The notes beneath the pieces are model-generated. The model did not search any database, had not been told where the DNA came from, and saw nothing but the letters and a program-made list of their open reading frames with translations. 64,000 nt of DNA from Lentzea pudingi (GTDB taxonomy: Bacteria; Actinomycetota; Actinomycetes; Mycobacteriales; Pseudonocardiaceae), in assembly GCF_014646255.1 (NCBI RefSeq), contig NZ_BMNC01000005.1:461446-525445 (forward strand), given 5' to 3'. Shown in pieces: positions 46,970-57,261 of this stretch; the first letter of the stretch is position 1, and every line of letters begins with the position of its first letter. The position numbers and the translations under genes were made by a program.

Positions 46970-48289
46970 TCAGCTCGACTGAGTGACCACCGGAGCCGGG
47001 TTGGTCGGGGCAGTAGCCCTGAGCAGCCCGGCTCCTGCTATCACGACCACCACCATCGGGCCGATCAGCTGCGCGACCACCGCGCCGTCGATCGGGTCGA
47101 ACGGCAGTGCCATCAGGGCGATCAGCACCGCGGTCCCGACGATCCACGCCACGAACACCGTGCGCTGCTTGCCCAGCGCGACCAGCGCGGGCTGGAAGAC
47201 CAGGCTGACCAACAGCAACATCGTCGACAGCGCCAGCAACGCCATCACCGCCGCGGGTGGCCTGACCTCGGCGCCGAAGAACGTGACCACGGCCCAGGGC
47301 CCGATCAGCCCGGCACCGGCGATCGCCGGCACGCCGATGACCGCGAGCGCCATCAACGCCTTCCGCATGGTCCGCCGGAGAGCCGCGTGATCACCGCGCA
47401 CGGTTGCCGCCGTGAGACCGGGCATCATCATCGACTGCACGGGCCCGTAGAGCAGCAGCGGCACCCGGCTCAGCACGAAGGCGAAGTTGAACGCGCTCGC
47501 CACCGCCGGCTGGTCGACCATCTTCGCGCTGACGAGCAACGGGGCCAGGTTGGACACGAGCTGGGTGAGCAGCGTCGCCGTCGCCAGCAACGCGAGGCTC
47601 ATGGCGATCCGCCCGAACCGCTGTGCGTCGTGGACGGCCTCGACCGAATCCATCGTTCCCGCCGGCTCGAAGGTGCGCACCCTCGTCCGCAGGCGCGAAA
47701 TCGCCGGCAACGCCGCCACCAGTGCACCCGCGGCGAACAGCAGTCCGAAGAGGTTCTGGTTCGCGCTGCCGATCACCGCGAGCGCGAGACACGGCACCAG
47801 CCTCGCGGCGCCCTCGACGATCAGCGTCACGGAGTACGTGCCGAACTCGCCGTAGCCCGCCAGGGCACCGCGGACGAAGTAGATCGCGGCGCCGGCGAAG
47901 ATCCCGAGCACGAGCCAGGCCATGAACGACGTGTGCCCGCCGAAGTTCCGGCTCACCAGCAGGGGCGAGAGCGCCAGCACCACCACGACGGCCGCACCGC
48001 TGAGCAGGAGGCTCAGGACCGCCACGCGCCGCAACCCCGTCGCCGGGTTCACCCCGCCGGCGAGCCCGCTGCTGACCAGGCGGCTCGTCTCCTGCTCGAC
48101 CGAGTAGAAGAGACCCGGCCCGACAATGGTGATGATCATGTACAGACCGGTGACAGCCACTGCCTCCGTGCTCGACAGGGTGTTGCCGACCACAGCGAGG
48201 AAGCCGAAACCGGACAGGCCGACGACCAGTACGCCGACCGTCATCGCCGCGGCCGAACGAGCTTGCCCGCCAGGGGTTTCCAACGCCAT
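46970..48289 (-). CDS. Lipid-linked oligosaccharide flippase (Wzx/MurJ-like)
   Basis: A 439-residue protein with about 12-14 hydrophobic segments and no soluble domain, of the polysaccharide-transporter (MATE/MVF) type. ATG 48289 is preferred because TATGGT lies 7 bases upstream (leaderless); ATG 48301 is the alternative. Recognisable spots are GLYMIITIVGPGLFYSVEQETSRLV in the first third and FGRIAMSLALLATATLLTQLVSN in the middle. It probably flips undecaprenyl/decaprenyl-linked glycans; the exact glycan is unknown. Ends 4 bases past the stop of the convergent repeat protein. Confidence 0.8.
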   Translation of the reverse strand: MALETPGGQARSAAAMTVGVLVVGLSGFGFLAVVGNTLSSTEAVAVTGLYMIITIVGPGLFYSVEQETSRLVSSGLAGGVNPATGLRRVAVLSLLLSGAAVVVVLALSPLLVSRNFGGHTSFMAWLVLGIFAGAAIYFVRGALAGYGEFGTYSVTLIVEGAARLVPCLALAVIGSANQNLFGLLFAAGALVAALPAISRLRTRVRTFEPAGTMDSVEAVHDAQRFGRIAMSLALLATATLLTQLVSNLAPLLVSAKMVDQPAVASAFNFAFVLSRVPLLLYGPVQSMMMPGLTAATVRGDHAALRRTMRKALMALAVIGVPAIAGAGLIGPWAVVTFFGAEVRPPAAVMALLALSTMLLLVSLVFQPALVALGKQRTVFVAWIVGTAVLIALMALPFDPIDGAVVAQLIGPMVVVVIAGAGLLRATAPTNPAPVVTQSS

Positions 48290-48296
48290 GCGGGAG

Positions 48297-48302
48297 ACCA
48301 TA
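48297..48302 (-). promoter_or_regulatory. -10 element for the flippase gene
   Basis: On the minus strand TATGGT lies 7 bases before ATG 48289. Confidence 0.45.
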
Positions 48303-48332
48303 TGCCGGGGGAGCCGGTCGGGACGCTGCGGG

Positions 48333-48338
48333 TAAGGT
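48333..48338 (+). promoter_or_regulatory. -10 element for the divergent glycosyltransferase
   Basis: TAAGGT lies 6 bases before ATG 48345; no Shine-Dalgarno sequence is visible. Confidence 0.5.
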
Positions 48339-48344
48339 CGGCGA

Positions 48345-49376
48345 ATGCTACCTGCCGACCTGCCGACGGTGAGCGCGATCGTTCTGGCGTGGAAGTCCGA
48401 ACCGTGGCTGCGGCGCTGCGTGACCGCACTGCTCGGCTCGGAGAAGGTCGCCGTCGAGGTCGTCCTCGTCGACAACGGCTGCACGGACGACGACGTGGAA
48501 GTGCTGTCGGAGCTCGACGGCGTCACGGTCGTCCGCCCCGGTGAGAACCTGGGTTACTCCGGCGGCAACAACGCCGGCGTGAAGGTGTCGACCGGCGAGT
48601 ACGTGGCCCTCATCAACGGCGACGCGATCGTGGAGCCGGGCACCCTGGCGCGCCTGGTCCAGGAGCTCCAGGACCGGCCCGACGTGGGCATCGCCGCCGC
48701 CAGCGTGCGGCTCGCGGAAGACCCGACGCTGCTGAACTCGCGCGGCAACATGGTCCACGTCCTCGGCATCAGCTGGGTCGGCGGCCTCGGCGAGCCGGAG
48801 ACCCGGACGGCGCCGACGGACACGGCGGGCGCGATGGGCGCGGGCCTGGTCACCACGCGCGCGCACTGGGACCGTCTCGGCGGCTTCTTCGAGCACTACT
48901 TCGCGTACCACGAGGACGCCGACCTCTCGATCCGCACGTGGCGCCTGGGCCTGCGCGTGGTGAACGTCCCGGACGCGGTCGTCGTGCACCGGTACGAGTT
49001 CGCGCGCAACAACAACAAGTACTACCTGGTCGAGCGCAACCGGTTGATGTTCGTGCTCACGCTGTGGAGTGGGCGCGCACTCGCGTTGCTGGCGCCCGCG
49101 CTCCTCGCGCTGGAACTGGCCATGGTCGCGCTCGCGGTGAAGGAAGGCTGGCTGAAGGACAAGGCCCGCGGCTGGGCCTGGCTCTGGCGCCACCGCAAGG
49201 ACCTCCGCGCCCGCCGCAGTCTCGCCCGCAAGGCGCAGACCGTGCCGGACAGCGAGTGGATGAAGGTGCTGACCAGCGAGCTGAACACCCCGCTGATCAA
49301 CGTCCCCAAGGTGGTCCTGACGCCGCTGAACGCCGTGACCACGGCCTACTGGAAGCTGATCCGGCGCTTCGTCTGA
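48345..49376 (+). CDS. Family 2 glycosyltransferase (rhamnosyltransferase-like)
   Basis: A 343-residue GT-A enzyme from ATG 48345. Landmarks are SAIVLAWKSEPWLRRCV, VVLVDNGCTDDD, NLGYSGGNNAG (N-x-G-x-x-G-G-N-N, as in WbbL-type rhamnosyltransferases), LINGDAIVEPG (DxD region), GGFFEHYFAYHEDADL and RNNNKYYLVERNRL. It has a hydrophobic C-terminal patch (about 235-265) that could rest on the membrane. The acceptor is probably a lipid-linked envelope glycan. It is leaderless and divergent from the flippase. Confidence 0.86.
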   Translation: MLPADLPTVSAIVLAWKSEPWLRRCVTALLGSEKVAVEVVLVDNGCTDDDVEVLSELDGVTVVRPGENLGYSGGNNAGVKVSTGEYVALINGDAIVEPGTLARLVQELQDRPDVGIAAASVRLAEDPTLLNSRGNMVHVLGISWVGGLGEPETRTAPTDTAGAMGAGLVTTRAHWDRLGGFFEHYFAYHEDADLSIRTWRLGLRVVNVPDAVVVHRYEFARNNNKYYLVERNRLMFVLTLWSGRALALLAPALLALELAMVALAVKEGWLKDKARGWAWLWRHRKDLRARRSLARKAQTVPDSEWMKVLTSELNTPLINVPKVVLTPLNAVTTAYWKLIRRFV

Positions 49377-49394
49377 CCGGGTCCGGCCCCGGAG

Positions 49395-49580
49395 GTCACC
49401 GAGCAGACCACCCCGGGTGCACTGGCCGGGGTGGTCGCGGTGGCCGAGCAGCTCCTCCGGCAGCAGGCCGAGGCCGGGCTGGGCGTCCACGACCGCGGCG
49501 TGCCACTGCGGGACGCAGATCTCGTCGGCGTCGAGGAACGCCACCGGCCAGTGGGCGGCCGCCTCCAAGCAGTCGTGAAC
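49395..49580 (-). pseudogene. Fragment of a glycosyltransferase-like gene
   Basis: Read on the minus strand, this stretch gives HWPVAFLDADEICVPQWHAA and then LGLLPEELLG, with nearly all codons ending in G or C. FLDADE is a DxD-type motif of GT-A enzymes. No start, N-terminal strand or rest of the fold is present, so it looks like a relic. It lies between two genes on the opposite strand. Confidence 0.35.
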
Positions 49581-49637
49581 AGGGGACGCCGTAGAGTGGG
49601 GAACCTCAAACTCCCCTTCGAAAAGGTACCCAAAGCC

Positions 49638-50918
49638 GTGACGAAGCCTCCGACCCCTGTGGACGGTCGCGCGCCCTCGTGGTTCCGCAGACTCGTCGAC
49701 CGGGCGGGTTACCAGTCGCTCGTCACCGTCGATCAGCTCCTCTTCTCGGCCATCGCGTTCGTCGTGCAGGCGGCGGCCATCCCGGTGTCGACCGACGCCG
49801 AGTACGGCATCTTCACGCTGGTCGTGATGGTGCAGACCGGTCAGTGGTACATCGGCAGGGCGATCGCGTCCGAGCCGATGCTGGTCTCGCGCACCGCGGC
49901 CGCCACGGATCCGAAGGCACTTCGCCCGCCTGCCGCCACGGCGCTCACGCTCGGCCTGGTGATCGGCGTGTGCTCGTTGCTCGTCGCGTTGTTCCTCGAC
50001 GGGACCGCGCGCGACCTGCTGCTGATCCAGGCGGTGGCCTCGCCGTTCCTCGGCGTGCTCGACCACGCGAGGTACGTCGGCTACGGCAAGCAGCGGCCGT
50101 TGGTCTCGCTGGTCCTCGACGGCGGCTGGCTGCTGGCCTTCGCGGCGACCGCGGCGACGTTCGCGCTGGCCGACCACCTCAGCCCCACCCGCACCTACGC
50201 GATGTGGGCGATCACCGGCATCCTCGCGACGCTCGTCGCCGTCGCCCTGACCGGTGGCCCGTTCTCACTGGGATCCGTCGTCGGGTGGATCAAGGAACAG
50301 CGCAAGCTCATCCCCGGCTTCCTCATCGACGCCCTGTACCTCGCGGCCGGCATCTACGCGACGTTCGGCATGGCCATCTGGGCCACCGGACTCGACGGGT
50401 ACGGCCTGCTGCGCAAGGCGATGACGCCGATCACCGCGATGACCGTGCTGTTCGTCGGCATCGGCAACGCGCTGCTCGCCCACCTCGCCGGCCGCAGCGC
50501 CAAGGACGTCGTGCGGGCCCCGGCGATCGTGTCGCTGCTGGCCGCCGGTGTGTGCGTGGCGGGCATGCTGGTCGTGGTCGTGCTGCCGGCGGACCTCATG
50601 AGCGGGCTGCTCAAGGCCGACTGGTCGACGCTCGAACCGGTCGTGCTGGTGCTGCTGGTCTACGCACTGCTGCTGGCGTCGGGACAGACGGCGATGGTGG
50701 CGGCCAAGGCGAGCGGCCAGGCATGGGTCGGTCCGCGGGTGCGCACCATCCAGCTGGTGTGCGAGCTGGCGCTGATCGCGTTGCTGGGCACGCAGTTCGG
50801 CGTCATCGGCGCCGCGACCGGCATGGCACTGGCATGGGCGATCGGCGCGGCCATCGCGTGGATCGGGCTCACCCGGCACGCACGAGCGGACAACGCGGCT
50901 TCGGCCACCACAGACTGA
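49638..50918 (+). CDS. Second membrane flippase/exporter (polysaccharide-transporter-like)
   Basis: A 426-residue protein with 11-12 hydrophobic segments from GTG 49638. It has the general pattern of the polysaccharide biosynthesis/oligosaccharide flippase family (FVVQAAAIPVSTDAEYGIFTLVVMVQTG in the first quarter, LLASGQTAMVAAKASGQ, IGAATGMALAWAIGA at the end). It precedes the GT4 gene by 11 bases, so the two form an operon. The substrate is unknown; together with the flippase at 47-48 kb it gives this locus two candidate transporters for lipid-linked sugars. Confidence 0.78.
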   Translation: MTKPPTPVDGRAPSWFRRLVDRAGYQSLVTVDQLLFSAIAFVVQAAAIPVSTDAEYGIFTLVVMVQTGQWYIGRAIASEPMLVSRTAAATDPKALRPPAATALTLGLVIGVCSLLVALFLDGTARDLLLIQAVASPFLGVLDHARYVGYGKQRPLVSLVLDGGWLLAFAATAATFALADHLSPTRTYAMWAITGILATLVAVALTGGPFSLGSVVGWIKEQRKLIPGFLIDALYLAAGIYATFGMAIWATGLDGYGLLRKAMTPITAMTVLFVGIGNALLAHLAGRSAKDVVRAPAIVSLLAAGVCVAGMLVVVVLPADLMSGLLKADWSTLEPVVLVLLVYALLLASGQTAMVAAKASGQAWVGPRVRTIQLVCELALIALLGTQFGVIGAATGMALAWAIGAAIAWIGLTRHARADNAASATTD

Positions 50919-50929
50919 TTTGGAGAGCC

Positions 50930-52066
50930 ATGCACCTGGTGGACCTGCCGTCCTGCTACCCCCCGCATCCCGGCGGTCTTGAGGCCTACGCGTACGAGCT
51001 GCACAAGCGGCTGCTGGAGGCCGACCCCGACCTCCGCATCACCGTGCTGACCTCGGACACCGCCTCGAAGCCCGGGGTGGAGCACCTGTCCGACCGCTGG
51101 ACGGTCGTGCGCTGGCCGTCGTGGATGCCGGTGTCGCCGTACCCGGTGCCCAAGCCCGGGTTCCACGCGTTGCTGCGCAAGTACGTCACGCCGGACACGG
51201 TGATGATGACGCACACGCGGTTCTTCTACCACGCGGCGCTGGCCAGCATCTGGGCCAAGCGCAAGGGCATCCGCCGGGTGCACATCGAGCACGGGTCGAC
51301 GCCGGTGCAGAGCGGCAACTTCCTCGTGAGGCTCGTCGCGAACACCGTCGACGCGACGATCGCCCAGCCGGTGCTGCGCACGGCAGCGGGTGTGGTGGCG
51401 GTGTCGAAGCCCGCGCACGAGTTCGTTCGCAAGCTCTCCGGCCGTGAGGCGATCGTCGTGCACCGCGGCATGGACCTCCCCGAGGGCATGCGTTCGGCGC
51501 CGTCGGGCAAGCCGAACACGGTGTGCTTCGTCGGCCGGCTGATCAGCGGCAAGGGTGTGCAGGACCTGCTCGACGCGCTCGCCGAGGTGAAGGCGGCAGG
51601 GGTGCCCGTGCACGCGCGGATCTGCGGCGACGGTCCCGTGCGCGGGATGCTGGAGTCGAAGGCGCGGTCACTCGGACTGGCGGGCGAGGTCGAGTTCCTC
51701 GGCTCGGTGGACCACCCGACCGCCCTGAAGGAGATGGCGGCGGCGACGGTCGTGGTGAACCCCAGCTGGACCGAGGGGCTGCCGACGACGGTGCTCGAGG
51801 CCGCCGCGTTGGGCGCGTGCGTCGTCGCCACGGACGTCGGTGGTACGGCGGAGATCGTGACCGACGGCGAGACCGGCTGGCTCGTCCCGCCGCAGCAACC
51901 ACGGGCGCTGGCGAAGGCATTGCGCGAGGCCCTGACGGACGAGGCGCACCGCAACGCGATGGCCGAGCTGCTGAGCAAGAACACTGCGGAGAAGTTCTCG
52001 TGGGACAACGCGGTCGAGGTCGTCACCGCGCTGATGCGCGGCACCCCGGTACCCGGCCAGCACTGA
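50930..52066 (+). CDS. Family 4 glycosyltransferase
   Basis: A 378-residue GT-B enzyme from ATG 50930, with GGAGAG 3 bases before it. N-terminal domain: YPPHPGGLEAYAYELHKRLL (acceptor side). C-terminal domain: VCFVGRLISGKGVQDLLDAL and the E-x7-E motif region NPSWTEGLPTTVLEAAALGACVV, which binds the nucleotide sugar, ending with GTAEIV and GWLVPP. The donor may be GDP-mannose or UDP-glucose type. It ends at a bidirectional terminator. Confidence 0.9.
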   Translation: MHLVDLPSCYPPHPGGLEAYAYELHKRLLEADPDLRITVLTSDTASKPGVEHLSDRWTVVRWPSWMPVSPYPVPKPGFHALLRKYVTPDTVMMTHTRFFYHAALASIWAKRKGIRRVHIEHGSTPVQSGNFLVRLVANTVDATIAQPVLRTAAGVVAVSKPAHEFVRKLSGREAIVVHRGMDLPEGMRSAPSGKPNTVCFVGRLISGKGVQDLLDALAEVKAAGVPVHARICGDGPVRGMLESKARSLGLAGEVEFLGSVDHPTALKEMAAATVVVNPSWTEGLPTTVLEAAALGACVVATDVGGTAEIVTDGETGWLVPPQQPRALAKALREALTDEAHRNAMAELLSKNTAEKFSWDNAVEVVTALMRGTPVPGQH

Positions 52067-52078
52067 CCTCCAGCACAG

Positions 52079-52114
52079 AAAAGCCCTGCTCCGCAGTCCG
52101 GAGCAGGGCTTTTT
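52079..52114. terminator. Bidirectional terminator between convergent genes
   Basis: A perfect 13-bp stem (52081-52093 with 52099-52111) is preceded by an A-run and followed by TTTTT, serving both the GT4 gene and the DUF2304 gene. Confidence 0.9.
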
Positions 52115-52125
52115 CGTGCTTGGGC

Positions 52126-52497
52126 TCAGTGCCCGGAGTCCTTCGGGCTGCGCAGCCGCTTGCCCTGCTCCTCGACGTCGAGCCGCAGGATGGCGAGGTC
52201 CTCCGCGAGCTTGCGGGTCTCGTCCTCCAGCCGCGAGAGCTCCCACGACAGGTGCAGCGCGACACCGATGAGGAACACGATCGCGGTGAAGAAGAGCAGG
52301 TTCGACGGAACCTCGATACCGGCCGCGACACTGACCGTCCCGAGCAGGCCGGGGAAGATCGTGAGGATCAGCAGCAGGACACCGACGACGAGCCACAGCA
52401 CGGCGTACTTCTCGCTGAGCTGACGGCGGCGGAGCAGTTCCATGATCCCGAGCAGGATCAGGATGCTGCCGATGATCGCGACGACGTATGCGCTCAC
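52126..52497 (-). CDS. DUF2304 small membrane protein
   Basis: A 123-residue protein from GTG 52497, overlapping the upstream gene by 4 bases (GTGA). It has three hydrophobic segments (about 4-20, 31-50, 65-85) and then a charged coiled-coil (SRLEDETRKLAEDLAILRLDVEEQ). The layout SxKYAxLWLxVG is the DUF2304 signature. It is regularly next to polyprenyl-phosphate-mannose-type transferases and probably assists or anchors that enzyme. Confidence 0.85.
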   Translation of the reverse strand: MSAYVVAIIGSILILLGIMELLRRRQLSEKYAVLWLVVGVLLLILTIFPGLLGTVSVAAGIEVPSNLLFFTAIVFLIGVALHLSWELSRLEDETRKLAEDLAILRLDVEEQGKRLRSPKDSGH

Positions 52498-53273
52498 GCG
52501 GCACCCCTCTCAACGGTCGCCGTGGGCGTGGGCACGCGCGGCGTGGAAGCCCGGACCGACACGTCCCACCGGCGGATCAGGGCCAGCAGCAGGGCGAACC
52601 CGGCGCGGCCGAGGTAGACCGTCGACTTCCACGGGCTGTGGCTCGGGGTACCCGCCCGGCGCGGACGCATGTGGGCGGGCACCTGGGTGATGGTGCAGCC
52701 CGCGCGCACCGCGATGACCAGCGACTCGATGGTGTCGCCCAGGTACTCGACGGGGTAGTTCTCGGCGAACAGGGGCAGCGCGCGCTTGCCGGTCGCCTTG
52801 AAGCCCGAGGTCGTGTCGGTGAGGCGGGTCTTCGCGACCCAGGACAGGACCTTGCTCAGCACGACCATCGCCCACTTGCGGGGACCGCGGACCTGGTAAT
52901 CGCCCTTCTCCGCGAAGCGCGCACCGATGACGATGTCGGCCTCGTGCAGCTTCGCCAGCAGGTCGGGGACCTCGGCCGGGTTGTGCTGGCCGTCCGCGTC
53001 GACCTGCACCGCGGCGTCGTAACCGTGCCGCACCGCGTAGCGGAAACCCGCTCGCATGGCACCGCCGACACCGAGGTTGAACGGCAGCTCGAGAACGAGC
53101 GCACCCGCCGCCTTGGCCGCTTCGGCCGTGAGGTCGGTGGATCCGTCGTCGACCACGAGCACGTCCGCGTTCGGCACCGAATCGAGGATCTCGCGCACGG
53201 TCTCGCCGACGGCGGCTTCTTCGTTCCAGGCAGGCACCACGATCAGGGCCCTGCCGAGGAATTCGCTCGACAC
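52494..53273 (-). CDS. Polyprenyl-phosphate sugar transferase (GT2, DPM1-like)
   Basis: A 259-residue GT-A enzyme from GTG 53273; TAGGCT lies 7 bases upstream (leaderless). Landmarks are ALIVVPAWNEEAAVGETV, VLVVDDGSTD, NLGVGGAMRAGFRYA, VDADGQH (DxD) and GARFAEKGDYQVRGPRKW. It lacks the long membrane tail, so it relies on DUF2304 or another partner. It would make a polyprenyl-phosphate sugar used as donor outside the membrane, for instance by the GT-C enzymes of this region. Confidence 0.87.
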   Translation of the reverse strand: MSSEFLGRALIVVPAWNEEAAVGETVREILDSVPNADVLVVDDGSTDLTAEAAKAAGALVLELPFNLGVGGAMRAGFRYAVRHGYDAAVQVDADGQHNPAEVPDLLAKLHEADIVIGARFAEKGDYQVRGPRKWAMVVLSKVLSWVAKTRLTDTTSGFKATGKRALPLFAENYPVEYLGDTIESLVIAVRAGCTITQVPAHMRPRRAGTPSHSPWKSTVYLGRAGFALLLALIRRWDVSVRASTPRVPTPTATVERGAA

Positions 53274-53280
53274 GTCGCGG

Positions 53281-53286
53281 AGCCTA
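53281..53286 (-). promoter_or_regulatory. -10 element for the DPM1-like gene
   Basis: On the minus strand TAGGCT lies 7 bases before GTG 53273. Confidence 0.5.
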
Positions 53287-53336
53287 ACTGCTCTCGTCCG
53301 GGTGAACCCGCCCGGGGTGTGGGCCGCGCGCCCGGC

Positions 53337-55099
<1,763 letters not shown>

Positions 55100-55158
55100 C
55101 CCGCCATCTTGCCTCCTCGACTACCGAGTCCAAGTTCGTCGGAGGCTGAACAGCTGGT

Positions 55159-55164
55159 TACCGT
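55159..55164 (+). promoter_or_regulatory. -10 element for the LLM oxidoreductase gene
   Basis: TACCGT lies 6 bases before GTG 55171. Confidence 0.5.
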
Positions 55165-55170
55165 ACGTCC

Positions 55171-56052
55171 GTGCGCGCAGGAATCGTGATTCTCCCCGAA
55201 CATCGCTGGTGGATCGCCGAACCCAAGTGGCGCGCGGCCGAGGAGTACGGGTTCCACCACGCGTGGACCTACGACCACCTCGGCTGGCGCACGCTGGTCG
55301 ACGGTCCCTGGTTCGGCGCGGTCCCGACCCTGACAGCGGCCGCGATGGTCACCTCGCACATCCGGCTCGGGACGTTCGTCGCGAGCCCGAACTTCCGCCA
55401 CCCGGTGCCGTTCGCGCGGGAGCTGCTCACCCTCGACGACGTGTCCGACGGACGCTTCACCCTCGGAGTCGGCGCAGGTGGGGCCGGGTACGACACGGTC
55501 GCGCTCGGCGCGGAGCCGCTGCTGCCGCGCGACCGCACAGCCCGCTTCGGCGAGTTCGTCGAGTTGCTCGACCAGCTGCTGATCAAGGACCGCACGTCGT
55601 GGCACGGGAAGTTCTTCTCGGCCGAGGAGGCCCGCAGCGCCCCCGGCTGCGTGCAGCGGCCGCGAGTGCCGTTCGTGGTCGCCGCGAACGGCCCGAAGGC
55701 GATGGCCGTGGCGGCGAGGTTCGGGCAGGGCTGGGTCACCACCGGGCCGCCGACCGAGGACCACGAGACGTGGTGGAGCGGCGTCGCCCAGCTGTCCGAG
55801 CAGTTCACTGAGACGTTGGCCACGCAGGACCGCGGTTCCCGGGTGAGCCGCTACCTGAACCTCGACTCGGCGCCGGTGTACTCGCTGTCCAGCGTGGAGT
55901 GCTTCGTCGACGCCGTGGGCAGAGCCGCTGAGCTGGGCTTCACCGACGTGGTGTCGCACTGGCCCCGGCACGACGGCATCTACGCCGGCAGTGAGCAGGT
56001 CGTGGAGAACATCGCCGCGGACGTGCTGCCCGCGCTCGATCGGCACCTGTAA
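55171..56052 (+). CDS. LLM-class F420/flavin-dependent oxidoreductase
   Basis: A 293-residue luciferase-like TIM barrel from GTG 55171. Typical stretches: GFHHAWTYDHLGW, AAAMVTSHIRLGTFVASPNFRHPVPFARELLTLDDVSDGRFTLGVG (broken in this quote into consecutive family blocks), and VPFVVAANGPKAMAVAARFGQGW. In actinobacteria such enzymes mostly use F420 or FMN; the substrate is unknown. It is leaderless. Confidence 0.87.
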   Translation: MRAGIVILPEHRWWIAEPKWRAAEEYGFHHAWTYDHLGWRTLVDGPWFGAVPTLTAAAMVTSHIRLGTFVASPNFRHPVPFARELLTLDDVSDGRFTLGVGAGGAGYDTVALGAEPLLPRDRTARFGEFVELLDQLLIKDRTSWHGKFFSAEEARSAPGCVQRPRVPFVVAANGPKAMAVAARFGQGWVTTGPPTEDHETWWSGVAQLSEQFTETLATQDRGSRVSRYLNLDSAPVYSLSSVECFVDAVGRAAELGFTDVVSHWPRHDGIYAGSEQVVENIAADVLPALDRHL

Positions 56053-56068
56053 CGGCAGGGCGCTGAAC

Positions 56069-56074
56069 TAGATT
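56069..56074 (+). promoter_or_regulatory. -10 element for the FAD oxidoreductase gene
   Basis: TAGATT lies 8 bases before GTG 56083. Confidence 0.45.
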
Positions 56075-56082
56075 TCGTCACC

Positions 56083-57243
56083 GTGCGCTCTGTTGTGGTG
56101 ATCGGTGGCGGAATCGTGGGGCTCGCGGTGGCGGCCGAGCTGGCGTCGCGCGGTGACCGCGTCACGGTGCTCGAGAAGGAGCACCGCTGGGGCGCCCACC
56201 AGACGGGCCACAACTCGAACGTCGTGCACGCGGGGCTGTACTACAAGCCCGGTTCGCTGAAGGCCCGGATGTCCGTGGCCGGCAACGCGTCGATGATCGC
56301 GTTCGCGCACGAGCACGGCGTTCCGGTCGAGGTCTGCGGCAAGCTCGTCGTCGCGACCTCCGCCGACGAGCTGCCCCGGCTGCACGCGCTGGCCTCCCGT
56401 GCCGAGGCGAACGGGGTGCCGGCGAAGCTGATCTCCGCCGAGGAGGCTCTCGACCACGAGCCCGAGGTGGCCTGCGTGGCCGCGTTGAGGGTGGAGAGCA
56501 CCGGGATCATCGACTACTCCGCGGTCTGCGCCGCGCTGGTGCGGTCGCTGGACGGGCACGACCTGCGGCTGGGGTCGCCCGCGCTGGCGATCCGGACGGC
56601 GGGTGCCAAGGTCGAGGTCGCGACGCCGCAGGGTGTCGTGCGCGGCGACGTGCTGGTCAACTGCGCCGGCCTGCAGAGCGACCGGATCGCGCGGCTGGCC
56701 GGACTGTCCCCCGCCGCCAGGATCGTGCCGTTCCGCGGGGAGTACTACGAACTGCGGCGGACGTCGCTCGTGCGCGGGCTCATCTACCCGGTGCCGGACC
56801 CGACGCTGCCGTTCCTCGGCGTGCACCTCACGCGCATGCTCGACGGGTCGGTGCACTGCGGGCCCAACGCGGTGCTGGCGTTGCGGCGCGAGGGGTACCG
56901 GTGGAGCGACTTCTCCCCGCGCGACGTCCTCGACGTGGCCCGGTTCCCCGGCACCTGGAAGCTGGCCCGCAGGTTCGCCAGGACCGGCCTCGACGAGGTG
57001 CTGCGATCGCTGTCGCGGCGCCGGTTCGCCGAGTCGCTGGCCCGGCTGGTCCCCGCCGTGACCGAGCACGACCTGGTGCGAGCGGAGAGCGGTGTGCGCG
57101 CCCAGGCCATGCTCCCCGACGGGTCGCTCGTCGACGACTTCCTCATCGAGTCGGCACCCCGTCAGGTGCACGTCCTGAACGCGCCTTCACCGGCGGCGAC
57201 GAGCGCGCTGGAGATCGCGCGCCACATCGCCTCCCTCACCTGA
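56083..57243 (+). CDS. lhgO: L-2-hydroxyglutarate oxidase-like FAD enzyme (LhgO family)
   Basis: A 386-residue DAO-type flavoprotein from GTG 56083. FAD-binding start VVVIGGGIVGLAVAAEL, then QTGHNSNVVHAGLYYKPGSLKA, the family block with the conserved HAG(L/I)YY, STGIIDY, NCAGLQSDRIA and PFRGEYYEL, and the C-terminal PSPAATSALEIA. This matches LhgO (YgaF), which oxidises L-2-hydroxyglutarate to 2-oxoglutarate. It converges on serS with 18 bases between the stops. Confidence 0.88.
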   Translation: MRSVVVIGGGIVGLAVAAELASRGDRVTVLEKEHRWGAHQTGHNSNVVHAGLYYKPGSLKARMSVAGNASMIAFAHEHGVPVEVCGKLVVATSADELPRLHALASRAEANGVPAKLISAEEALDHEPEVACVAALRVESTGIIDYSAVCAALVRSLDGHDLRLGSPALAIRTAGAKVEVATPQGVVRGDVLVNCAGLQSDRIARLAGLSPAARIVPFRGEYYELRRTSLVRGLIYPVPDPTLPFLGVHLTRMLDGSVHCGPNAVLALRREGYRWSDFSPRDVLDVARFPGTWKLARRFARTGLDEVLRSLSRRRFAESLARLVPAVTEHDLVRAESGVRAQAMLPDGSLVDDFLIESAPRQVHVLNAPSPAATSALEIARHIASLT

Positions 57244-57261
57244 GACCGCTTTGGGGACCGC

